This document shows positions 1-6,408 of a stretch of DNA of 7,823 bases, piece by piece. The stretch is from Pseudomonadota bacterium (lineage in GTDB: Bacteria > Pseudomonadota > Gammaproteobacteria > Burkholderiales > SG8-39). The stretch covers positions 1 to 7,823 of the forward strand of contig JAJZUN010000112.1 of assembly GCA_021848555.1 (NCBI GenBank). The letters run 5' to 3'. Each line of letters begins with the position of its first letter. Position 1 is the first letter of the stretch. The position numbers were made by a program, and so were the translations under genes. The notes beneath the pieces were generated by a model. It searched no databases, had not been told where the DNA came from, and was given only the letters and a program-made list of their open reading frames with translations.

Positions 1-730
1 CCTCCAAATCAATTTGTCTAATACCACCAATTACTTGGTTGGTCAAGACATTAAAAACGGTACCAGGCAAAAACAGAACCTCGGCCTCTTTGGGAAATCG
101 CGAAATTCCTCCGATATACCGGCCACTCTTGCTCAACACTACGATGTAGGACCCTCCCGGCTGCGGTTGGTTCCGTGCCAGCCGACTCGTGCTCGTAAAC
201 GCCGGGTATTGCACTGTTGCGCCCACCGGATGGCCCAACCTGGCTGTTACGTCGAATCTTGCGCTTCTCCAGCAGAAACCAGTATGGGCTGGTAGCTTTT
301 CCAAGGCCACGGTAAGGTGCGCAGCAAGTTCGAGAAGCTCCTTTTTTGCCCACCGCGGTTCTCCCCATAAGACCGCATTAAGGCTCTTGTAGGTCAGCGT
401 GCGCAGATTCTGGTGGGTGTACCAATAAACCGCAACTAGGTCATCATTCGTAAATTCGGACGGCAAGCCAACACCTGAACGCAATGTCTGTAGGGTTGCT
501 GCCGCCAGTAGTTCTCGATATTTATCCCGCCCGAGCAAATTGGCTAGTGCACCCCTTGGGGTGGCGATGCCCCAAAGTCGTCTCGGCAGGGTATGCCAAT
601 TGGACAAAGCGTCCTCCCAAAAACTTGTTTTCCTGACTAGTGTAGCAAGTCTGGCTGTAGCACTTTTCGAGTAGGTTTGGTGGCCTGCCGGGGTTGCGGT
701 GCCCCCTGCTTTTGCGCCGCTCTCCGCCAA
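1..730 (-). CDS. R-S-E type mono-ADP-ribosyltransferase (toxin-like), C-terminus cut by window edge
   Basis: The frame is open from 772 down to base 1 with no stop, after a TAA at 775-773. The only start codon between that stop and the conserved domain's lead-in with a Shine-Dalgarno sequence is TTG at 730-728, giving at least 243 residues. The signature of the R-S-E ADP-ribosyltransferase fold is complete: an aromatic helix segment DDLVAVYWYTHQNLRTLTYK (residues 96-115), the NAD-binding arginine in FCWRSARF (R155), the S-T-S motif in AFTSTS (S180-S182), and the E-x-E motif in PKEAEVLFLPGT (E215 and E217). By family knowledge E-x-E enzymes usually transfer ADP-ribose from NAD to protein arginine. 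The target is unknown. No signal peptide is visible; residues 1-25 are polar and rich in G, A and T. The gene lies downstream of the transposase-like gene and has the same kind of leader. It could be a secreted effector, a phage-type host-modifying enzyme or a toxin with a partner left of the window. Confidence 0.82.
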   Translation of the reverse strand, partial: MAESGAKAGGTATPAGHQTYSKSATARLATLVRKTSFWEDALSNWHTLPRRLWGIATPRGALANLLGRDKYRELLAAATLQTLRSGVGLPSEFTNDDLVAVYWYTHQNLRTLTYKSLNAVLWGEPRWAKKELLELAAHLTVALEKLPAHTGFCWRSARFDVTARLGHPVGATVQYPAFTSTSRLARNQPQPGGSYIVVLSKSGRYIGGISRFPKEAEVLFLPGTVFNVLTNQVIGGIRQIDLE

Positions 731-767
731 AAAATAAGCCCCCTCAAGACCGAAGTCAGGAGGGGGC
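729..767 (-). terminator. Possible intrinsic terminator between the transposase-like gene and the ADP-ribosyltransferase
   Basis: On the minus strand the G+C-rich hairpin 767-738 is followed directly by TTATTTTTT (737-729), the layout of a Rho-independent terminator. It could end transcripts reading through from the transposase-like gene, which stops at 899. The U-run overlaps the TTG start codon of the next gene, so termination and translation control would be coupled. Bases 841-898, between the transposase stop and the leader, show nothing else. Confidence 0.45.
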
Positions 768-840
768 CGGAATTACCCTTTTTGGCTTAGCCGTTTACAC
801 AGATTAAGTTAGGGGCTTGAACTTCGGTTCCGCCTTTTTT
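731..840 (-). promoter_or_regulatory. Structured leader, copy 1, upstream of the ADP-ribosyltransferase
   Basis: Read on the minus strand it contains an A-tract (840-835), CAAGCC (819-814), the block TAATCTGTG (806-798), a 30-base linker, and a hairpin (767-738) ending 7 bases before the TTG start. The hairpin has an 8-bp outer stem (GCCCCCTC with GAGGGGGC), a small mismatch and a 3-bp inner stem closing a CGAA loop. The 3' arm GAGGGGGC is the only Shine-Dalgarno-like sequence for the start. The same order and spacing recur before the transposase-like gene (2850-2747). A weak promoter reading is TGTAAA (799-794), 18 bases, TAATTC (775-770). Promoter, operator and RNA switch are all possible; the repeat and the hairpin are directly visible. 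Confidence 0.6.
814..840 (+). terminator. Terminator-like hairpin with T-run on the plus strand inside leader copy 1
   Basis: GGC (814-816) and GAAC (819-822) pair with GTTC (827-830) and GCC (832-834) around a TTCG tetraloop, followed by six T (835-840). This is a good Rho-independent terminator for plus-strand transcription. No plus-strand gene lies upstream, so it would end an RNA antisense to the start of the ADP-ribosyltransferase, if such an RNA exists. Confidence 0.45.
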
Positions 841-898
841 ATGAGGGTCGAGTAGGCAAATATTTGGTATTTCGGGTGAGGCGGACGTGCGAACGTGA

Positions 899-2746
899 CT
901 AGCCGCCGCCCTGGAGAATTTCACCTATGCTGGTCGGTCGGTCTCTCAATCCGAGACGCATCGCGGGTGTTTTTCCGTCCTTACCCTTGAGGCCGTAGTT
1001 GTAGTACACGCGAAAGATGGCCAGCAGCTTCTCAATGTTCCCCGGCTGGTATGCGCTATAGCCGTACCAAGTCCGACCGGCCTTGCTCGTCGTTGCAATC
1101 GGTCGCTCAAGAAACGAAAGCCGCCGGCGCACCTGGTTGAAGAATCGGTCGATGGCGTGCAGGCTCGCACGTAGGTAGAGCCGCGCCAAGTGGTCCTCGT
1201 CGAGCTTTCGGTCGTCGTCGGTGTACTCAGTGAGGTAGCACACTGTCTTCCGAGGCTCGCTGCTATTGGGGAATGGATGCGTCAGCCAGCGGTCGTCCCA
1301 CCTGCCGATTTTGGCCGCCCGCTTCATTTCGGACTTCATCATCAGGATTTCCACCTCGCGCGGCTTAAGCTTGGGATTGGCATCTTGCACCTCTTTGAAG
1401 GCGGCCCGGCTCGCAGTAATAACCTTCCGCTTTTCGCTCACCGTCAAGTCCTTGGCAATCTGGACATAGAAAGCGTCGCACGTCTTGCCTTTTATTTCCC
1501 GCTGAAACGCCGCAAGGCACGCGGCCCGGATTCCTGACTCTTGGTCCATGAAGAACCGAACCTTTCGCGCACCTCGCAGCAGTTCATGCAGGTGGAAGAA
1601 GTGCGCGTACAGGGTGTACTCGCTGTGAACCTGCATACCCCGTTTCGGGAAAGATTCTTCGGCAGTCACCATTTCAGGGGACTCCACGTCTTCTCGGCTT
1701 TCCGCATCCGCGTAATTCTTGGCGACGTTGTCGCTCAGCGTCGTCGAGCTGGCTTTAGCGCGCTTGGCCGCGCGAACCCCGGACTCGGTGACGGCTTTCG
1801 CGTAATCGAGCTCAAGCCAAAGCCTCGCGAATCGCCGAAAAGGTAGTTGTGCTTCATGGTCGCCACAGGCCATCGCGTCACGCTCAACGGTCTCCGTATC
1901 AAGGATGCCATCAAAATTAAGGTGCATGCCGAACACGTAGCTGGAGGACAGGTCTGCGCTCCCAACAGCGCTGAGCATGACGTTTCGCTTGTCCTTGCGA
2001 TTCGTCCAGTTCACCACATAGCTCTGCCGGTCGACCGCTATGTACATGCTGCGCGCCAGGGGGGATTCCAACAACTTTTTCTCGTGAACAGCAGCAAAGG
2101 CCAAGCATTGTCGGTGGATGAAATCAATGCGGTTATATAGCGTCCACGGCGAGATTCCCGCTACCTCGCAGGTGCGCAATATCGGCATCTTGTTCATCAG
2201 CAGTTTGAATACCTGCCTTGTCACGTGGGGAAGCCGCTGCCGCAGTGTCGCCCGACCCGGCACGGAGAAGGTCTTGCCGCAGCTACGGCACTTATAGCGC
2301 TGGGAGCCTTCGTCCGTTTTGCCGTAGGCGTAGTAGTGCGCGGTGCCTGCGATGACAGAGACACCGTGGTTTAGGCAACCGTTGGATGGGCACGAGGGCA
2401 GGACTTCCGGCTTGAGGTATCCAGCGATGCGGTCGAGTTCTTCGGCAATCCCGATGTTGCCTTTCATTGGCAGGCGCTCACCGCATAGCGTGCAGACCAG
2501 GGTTGGCAGCTTGGCTCCGCGAGCCGCGATGGTGTAGTCAGTGCCCGGCAGAAGACTGGGCGCTTTCGCCCGATGGGCGTACTTCCGCAGGCTAGCCGGA
2601 ACGCCATAGTTCTCACAGGTTGGGGTCTTGCAATAGTTGACCTGGATGACAGGGGTCAACGCCGCCGGGAACGGGCTATTTGCGTCCGGAGTGATTTTCG
2701 CCGAGACCGGCGTTGCTAAGGTGGGTTCGGAGGTACTAGAAGACAA
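899..2746 (-). CDS. DDE transposase-like protein with two N-terminal zinc ribbons
   Basis: This 615-residue protein has a first zinc ribbon at C39, C44, C85 and C88. A second, at C119, C124, C153 and C156, ends in GSQRYKCRSCGKTF, a form typical of InsA-type (IS1-like) transposase ribbons. A helix-turn-helix-like stretch follows at about 185-212. RNase H-fold acidic residues are likely D239 (YIAVDRQ), D401 (RFFMDQESG), and D533 or E547 near AIDRFFNQVRRRLSFLERPI. A charged, probably disordered insert lies at about 318-370, between the first two. It is longer than ordinary IS1 or IS6-type transposases. The start is TTG at 2746: an in-frame TAG lies 36 bases upstream and no ATG or GTG lies between. 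The weak ribosome site GGGG is inside the leader hairpin. I found no clear terminal inverted repeats in the window, so the element's borders are not set. Expected role: cut and join DNA for its own element. The exact family is not recognised. Confidence 0.75.
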   Translation of the reverse strand: MSSSTSEPTLATPVSAKITPDANSPFPAALTPVIQVNYCKTPTCENYGVPASLRKYAHRAKAPSLLPGTDYTIAARGAKLPTLVCTLCGERLPMKGNIGIAEELDRIAGYLKPEVLPSCPSNGCLNHGVSVIAGTAHYYAYGKTDEGSQRYKCRSCGKTFSVPGRATLRQRLPHVTRQVFKLLMNKMPILRTCEVAGISPWTLYNRIDFIHRQCLAFAAVHEKKLLESPLARSMYIAVDRQSYVVNWTNRKDKRNVMLSAVGSADLSSSYVFGMHLNFDGILDTETVERDAMACGDHEAQLPFRRFARLWLELDYAKAVTESGVRAAKRAKASSTTLSDNVAKNYADAESREDVESPEMVTAEESFPKRGMQVHSEYTLYAHFFHLHELLRGARKVRFFMDQESGIRAACLAAFQREIKGKTCDAFYVQIAKDLTVSEKRKVITASRAAFKEVQDANPKLKPREVEILMMKSEMKRAAKIGRWDDRWLTHPFPNSSEPRKTVCYLTEYTDDDRKLDEDHLARLYLRASLHAIDRFFNQVRRRLSFLERPIATTSKAGRTWYGYSAYQPGNIEKLLAIFRVYYNYGLKGKDGKTPAMRLGLRDRPTSIGEILQGGG

Positions 2747-2850
2747 GAAAGCCCCGTAAGTCGTTGACCTACGGGGCTAAGAATACCACTTCCGGGGCTA
2801 CCTTTCCACAGATTATCCTAATGGCTTGGCTCCTACCCGGGGTTTTTTTT
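2747..2850 (-). promoter_or_regulatory. Structured leader, copy 2, upstream of the transposase-like gene
   Basis: Read on the minus strand: A-tract (2850-2843), CAAGCC (2828-2823), TAATCTGTG (2815-2807), a 29-base linker and a hairpin (2777-2751) ending 4 bases before the TTG start. The hairpin pairs GCCCCGTA with TACGGGGC, then GTC with GAC across a GTT loop. Its 3' arm holds the GGGG that is the only ribosome site candidate. A promoter candidate is TGGAAA (2808-2803), 17 bases, TATTCT (2785-2780), with TG one base before the -10 (extended -10). It would start RNA right at the hairpin. A second copy of AGCCCCG (2799-2793) could compete for the 3' arm. On the plus strand a weak stem (2830-2842) is followed by eight T (2843-2850). 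Confidence 0.6.
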
Positions 2851-2885
2851 CGCCCTCACGATCCGAGCATCAATAGGCGCTGGCG

Positions 2886-2914
2886 CTTGTTTTAGGCCCC
2901 CGACGCCCGCATAT
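2886..2914 (+). promoter_or_regulatory. Sigma-32-like heat-shock promoter for hsp20-lon
   Basis: CTTGTT (2886-2891), a 15-base spacer and CCGCATAT (2907-2914) match the sigma-32 consensus (CTTGAA, 13-15 bases, CCCCATNT) at 4 of 6 and 6 of 7 defined positions. It lies about 72 bases upstream of the first Hsp20 start, as expected for a heat-shock operon. Just downstream, CTTGTGATC (2916-2924) and GATCAAG (2927-2933 region) form an imperfect inverted repeat that could be an operator. This is a match by eye only. Confidence 0.45.
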
Positions 2915-2986
2915 CCTTGTGATCGGGATCAAGCGGGCGGCCAGGACGCGGCTCACACTGTCCCCAACGCACTGGGAATATCGACT

Positions 2987-3391
2987 ATGCGATCGCGCGA
3001 TCCGAGATCGTGGATGTGGGCCGAGGCATTGGAACTGTTGCAGGACGCAGAACGCCTGCAGCGCCAGTTCTTCCGCATCGGCGTACTGCAAGGCGCACCC
3101 TGCTGGGAGCCGCCCGTGGATGTGTACGAGAGCGGCGACGAACTGCGGCTGCTGGTCGCCCTGCCTGGCGTCACTGCGCAGCAAGTGGAAGTCGTGCTGG
3201 CGCCGAACCTGATCATCGTCCGCGGCGAGCGCTCATTGCCGGCAAGCTCGCGGCGCGCGCTGATCCATCGGCTGGAGATTCCCTACGGGCAATTCGAACG
3301 CCGCATCGCGCTTCCCGCCGGTGAGTTCGAGCTGGTCGAGCGGCGGCTGGAGCACGGCTGCCTGACGCTTGACCTGCGCCGCCTGAGCTGA
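2987..3391 (+). CDS. Small heat-shock protein, Hsp20/alpha-crystallin family
   Basis: This 134-residue ATP-independent holdase binds unfolding proteins in the cytoplasm and keeps them from aggregating. The alpha-crystallin domain spans about residues 40-131. It opens with WEPPVDVYESGDELRLLVALPGV, has LIIVRGER at 75-82, GQFERRIALP at 101-110, and the late GCLTLDL (124-130) in place of the usual NGVLTL. The N-terminal arm is short and helical (10-30). The C-terminal tail with the I-x-I anchor of typical members is absent, so oligomers may be small or depend on the second Hsp20 of the cluster. The ATG at 2987 is preceded by GGGA about ten bases away, a weak ribosome site; ATG at residue 10 is an alternative start. 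The stop lies 11 bases before lon, so the two are very likely co-transcribed from the sigma-32-like promoter. Confidence 0.88.
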   Translation: MRSRDPRSWMWAEALELLQDAERLQRQFFRIGVLQGAPCWEPPVDVYESGDELRLLVALPGVTAQQVEVVLAPNLIIVRGERSLPASSRRALIHRLEIPYGQFERRIALPAGEFELVERRLEHGCLTLDLRRLS

Positions 3392-3402
3392 GAGAGAACC
3401 CT

Positions 3403-5835
3403 ATGCGACTCGAAAAGACAGCAGTGCAAGTTCCGGGCGAGCCCGCCGCAGCCGCGACGATCGATGGCGCGCGCGGCGCGTTCACGCTGCCCGACGACGC
3501 GCTGATCATCGTGCCGGTGCGCAATATGGTGCTGTTCCCGGGCATGATCCTGCCGATCACCATCGGCCGCGAAAGCTCGATCACGGGCGCGCAGCAGGCG
3601 GTCAAGGCCGAGCGCCCGATCGGCATCGTCCTGCAGCGCAACCCCGAGATCGACCAGCCCGGGCTCGACGATCTGCATGTCGTGGGAACGCTGGCCAATG
3701 TGCTGCGCTACGTCACCACGCCGGACGGTACGCATCACATCATCTGCCAGGGCCAGCAGCGTTTCCGCATCGTCGAATTGCTCGACGGCTATCCGTTCAT
3801 GGTGGCGCGCGTCGGCCGCATCGAGGAACCCGAGGCGAGCGGCAAGGAAATCGAAGCGCGCTTCATGCAGCTGAAGGAACGCGCGCTCGAGGTGCTGCAG
3901 CTCATGCCGCAGGCGTCGCAGGAACTGGTGGGCGCGGTGCAGAACGTGGCCTCCGCGGGCGTGCTCGCCGACATGGTCGCCGGGCTGATGGATATCAAGG
4001 CACCGGAGAAGCAGAAGCTGCTCGAAGCCGTCGATCTCGAGCGGCGGCTGGACGGCGTGCTCGAACTGCTGGCGCAGCGCATCGAAGTGCTGCGGCTTTC
4101 GCGCGAGATCGACGAGCGCACCAAAGCGAGCATGGACCAGCGCCAGCGCGAATACCTGCTGCGCGAACAACTCAAGTCGATCCAGAAGGAACTGGGCGAA
4201 GGCGAGGCGGGCAATGCGGCCGAGATCGCGGAACTGAGGCAGGCCATCGCCGCCGCGCAAATGCCGGAAGAAGTGGAAAAGCAGGCAACCAAGGAACTGA
4301 CGCGCCTGGAGCGCATGTCCGACGGTTCGGCCGAATACTCGATGGTGCGCACTTACCTTGACTGGCTGATCGAGCTGCCGTGGAAGACGCCGGCAGCGAC
4401 CGCGATCGACATCGCCGAGGCCAGGCGCATCCTGGGCGAGGACCATTTCGGTTTGGACCTGGTGAAAAAGCGCATTCTCGAATTCCTCGCGGTGCGCAAG
4501 CTCAATCCGCAGGGGCACGGGCCGATCCTGTGCTTCGTCGGCCCGCCCGGCGTGGGCAAGACTTCGCTCGGCCAGAGCATCGCCCGCGCGCTGGGGCGCA
4601 AGTTCGTGCGCGTTTCGCTCGGCGGCGTGCACGACGAGGCCGAAATCCGCGGGCACCGCCGCACCTATATCGGCGCGCTCCCGGGCAATATCATTCAGGC
4701 TTTGAAGAAGGCCGGCACGCGCGATTGCGTGATGATGCTCGACGAGATCGACAAGGCCGGCGCCGGCATCCATGGCGACCCGTCCGCGGCGCTGCTCGAA
4801 GTGCTCGATCCGGAGCAGAACAACACGTTCCGCGACAACTACCTCGCCGTGCCCTTCGATCTGTCGCACCTGCTGTTCATCACCACGGCCAACGTGCTCG
4901 ACACGGTGCCCGGACCGCTGTGCGACCGTATGGAAATCGTGCAGCTTCCGGGCTACACGCAGGAAGAAAAGCTGGAAATTGCGCGCCGCTACCTGGTCAA
5001 GCGCCAGCTTGCCGAAAACGGTCTGCTGGCTGCGCAGTTCGACATCTCCGACGCTGCGCTCGCCGCCGTCGTGCGCGACTACACGCGCGAGGCCGGTGTG
5101 CGCTCGCTCGAGCGCCAGATCGGCGCCGTGTGCCGCCGCGTCGCGGTGAAAATTGCCGAAGGCGAACTGACGCAAGCGCGCATCGAAGAGTCTGATCTTG
5201 CCGACATCCTCGGCCCGGCCAAGTTCGAGAACGAGCTTGCGCTGCGCGTGGCCATGCCCGGCGTGGCGACGGGGCTCGCCTGGACTCCGGTGGGCGGGGA
5301 CATCCTGTTCATCGAAGCGAGCCGGAACGCCGGCGGCGGCAAGCTGATCCTGACCGGCCAGCTCGGCGACGTAATGAAGGAAAGCGCGCAGGCCGCGCTC
5401 ACCCTGGTCAAGTCGCGCGCCGCGAGCCTGGGCATAGACGCCGCGGCGTTCGAGCGCAGCGACGTGCACGTGCATGTGCCGGCCGGTGCGATCCCGAAGG
5501 ACGGCCCCAGCGCAGGGGTGGCGATGTTCATCGCGCTCGCCTCGCTGTTTACCGAGCGCAAGGTGCGCACCGATACCGCGATGACCGGCGAAATCAGTCT
5601 GCGCGGCTTGGTGCTGCCCGTGGGCGGAATCAAGGAGAAGGTGCTCGCCGCGATGCGCGCCGGCATCACGCGGGTGATGCTGCCCGCTCGCAACCGCAAG
5701 GACCTGGAGGAAGTGCCGGCCGAGGCAAAGCAGAAGCTGGAATTCGTATTCCTCGATGACGTGGATGACGCAGTGCGCATGGCGGTCGAGCCCGGCCACG
5801 GCACGGCCTCTGCCACGGACAGCGGCGCAGTTTGA
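3403..5835 (+). CDS. lon: ATP-dependent Lon protease (LonA type)
   Basis: At 810 residues this is close to the usual LonA length. It degrades misfolded proteins and some regulators in the cytoplasm as a homohexamer. The N-terminal substrate-binding domain (about 30-235, beginning LIIVPVRNMVLFPGMILPI) is followed by a helical linker. The AAA+ module has Walker A GPPGVGKTS (380-388, K386) and Walker B MMLDEIDKAG (D447, E448). The C-terminal protease domain carries the catalytic dyad: S703 in KDGPSAGVAM and K746 in GGIKEKVLAA. The Ser-Lys distance of 43 equals that of E. coli Lon. No transmembrane segment is present, which excludes LonB. The start ATG at 3403 follows GAGAG (3392-3396), a modest ribosome site, just after the hsp20 stop. 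Pairing with two Hsp20 genes suggests heat-shock control and a shared job in protein quality control. All key residues are present and the frame is intact. Confidence 0.97.
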   Translation: MRLEKTAVQVPGEPAAAATIDGARGAFTLPDDALIIVPVRNMVLFPGMILPITIGRESSITGAQQAVKAERPIGIVLQRNPEIDQPGLDDLHVVGTLANVLRYVTTPDGTHHIICQGQQRFRIVELLDGYPFMVARVGRIEEPEASGKEIEARFMQLKERALEVLQLMPQASQELVGAVQNVASAGVLADMVAGLMDIKAPEKQKLLEAVDLERRLDGVLELLAQRIEVLRLSREIDERTKASMDQRQREYLLREQLKSIQKELGEGEAGNAAEIAELRQAIAAAQMPEEVEKQATKELTRLERMSDGSAEYSMVRTYLDWLIELPWKTPAATAIDIAEARRILGEDHFGLDLVKKRILEFLAVRKLNPQGHGPILCFVGPPGVGKTSLGQSIARALGRKFVRVSLGGVHDEAEIRGHRRTYIGALPGNIIQALKKAGTRDCVMMLDEIDKAGAGIHGDPSAALLEVLDPEQNNTFRDNYLAVPFDLSHLLFITTANVLDTVPGPLCDRMEIVQLPGYTQEEKLEIARRYLVKRQLAENGLLAAQFDISDAALAAVVRDYTREAGVRSLERQIGAVCRRVAVKIAEGELTQARIEESDLADILGPAKFENELALRVAMPGVATGLAWTPVGGDILFIEASRNAGGGKLILTGQLGDVMKESAQAALTLVKSRAASLGIDAAAFERSDVHVHVPAGAIPKDGPSAGVAMFIALASLFTERKVRTDTAMTGEISLRGLVLPVGGIKEKVLAAMRAGITRVMLPARNRKDLEEVPAEAKQKLEFVFLDDVDDAVRMAVEPGHGTASATDSGAV

Positions 5836-5912
5836 TTTTTGTCACGACGGGCAGGCGCGCGCAGCGTAATGTAAATACACGTCAGTGCAGTCCTACATTC
5901 ATCGACCAGTAC

Positions 5913-5917
5913 AGGAG
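5913..5917 (+). promoter_or_regulatory. Ribosome binding site that fixes the start of the second Hsp20
   Basis: AGGAG lies 7 bases before the ATG at 5925. The reading frame is open further upstream to an ATG at 5832, which overlaps the lon stop. The added 31 residues are unlike any Hsp20 N-terminus and have no ribosome site, so 5925 is the start. Confidence 0.85.
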
Positions 5918-5924
5918 CAAGATC

Positions 5925-6371
5925 ATGGCTAACCTCACTCGTTGGGATCCGTTCGGTGAAATGGCGCGGTTCGACCCGTTCCGCGACATGAACGATTATT
6001 TCAAGGGCTTCATGCTGCGGCCGGTGTTCCAGGGCCTGGAAGCCGAACCCGAGATCAAACTCGAGATCTCGGAAGCGGACAAGGCCTACACGGTCAAAGC
6101 GGATGTCCCGGGCGTGAAAAAAGAAGACATCCAGGTATCGATCGACGGCAACCAGGTTTCCATCAGCGCCGAAGTCAAACATGAGAAGGAAGAAAAAGAA
6201 GGCAAGAAACTGGTGCGCAGCGAACGCTACTACGGCAAGCAGTTCCGCAGCTTCACGCTCAGCCACGACATCGACGAAGCCAAAGCCGAGGCCGAGTACA
6301 GCGACGGCGTGCTGAAGCTGACCCTGCCGAAAAAAGCCGGCACCGAGTCGAAGAAGCTCACGATCAAATAG
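5925..6371 (+). CDS. Small heat-shock protein, Hsp20/alpha-crystallin family (second copy)
   Basis: This 148-residue holdase chaperone begins with the classic MANLTRWDPFGEMARFDPF, followed by a 90-residue alpha-crystallin domain (about 43-137). Motifs seen are IKLEISEADKAYTVKADVPGV (44-64), VSIDGNQVSISAE (71-83), a lysine- and glutamate-rich loop (84-99), GKQFRSFTLSHDI (104-116), and DGVLKLTLPKK (127-137). The tail KKLTIK supplies an I-x-I-like anchor (LTI). It is a far more canonical member than the Hsp20 at 2987-3391, and the two are only distantly similar, so they are not a recent duplication. The 90-base gap after lon contains TTGTCA (5839-5844) but no well-spaced -10, so read-through from lon or a separate promoter are both possible. 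Expected role: bind unfolding protein and hold it for refolding or Lon degradation. Confidence 0.95.
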   Translation: MANLTRWDPFGEMARFDPFRDMNDYFKGFMLRPVFQGLEAEPEIKLEISEADKAYTVKADVPGVKKEDIQVSIDGNQVSISAEVKHEKEEKEGKKLVRSERYYGKQFRSFTLSHDIDEAKAEAEYSDGVLKLTLPKKAGTESKKLTIK

Positions 6372-6408
6372 CAGCGCCAAATAACGGCGATTCGAGATTG
6401 ACACCAAG

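Noticed and set aside
14..392. Short plus-strand frames and a 105-codon minus-strand frame at 51-368
   Set aside because: They lie in other frames of the ADP-ribosyltransferase gene and show no family features.
1190..2140. Plus-strand frames of 97-115 codons opposite the transposase-like gene
   Set aside because: No domain, no ribosome site, and they mirror conserved parts of the minus-strand protein.
798..2815. TTTACACA and TTTCCACA as DnaA boxes in the two leaders
   Set aside because: Each is one base off the relaxed consensus, and they are explained by the shared TAATCTGTG block. No box cluster or A+T-rich unwinding region suggests an origin.
738..2850. Integron attC sites flanking a gene cassette
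   Set aside because: The repeats are direct and structured, but there are no paired end boxes of the GTTRRRY type and the hairpin is local, not spanning the site.
841..2900. Terminal inverted repeats around the transposase-like gene
   Set aside because: Only short chance matches such as TGAGGG were found near 841-850 and 2851-2860, not enough to call element ends.
3283..5799. Very long open frame of 838 codons on the minus strand across lon
   Set aside because: It is the mirror of lon in G+C-rich DNA: the product is dominated by H, R, A, L, D without any domain, while lon on the other strand has all its motifs.
5832..5924. Upstream extension of the second Hsp20 to ATG at 5832
   Set aside because: The extra residues do not resemble Hsp20, and AGGAG stands 7 bases before the ATG at 5925.
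5836..5924. Promoter TTGTCA with TAATGT in the lon-hsp20 gap
   Set aside because: The spacer would be 22 bases, too long for a standard promoter, and no heat-shock -10 element is present.
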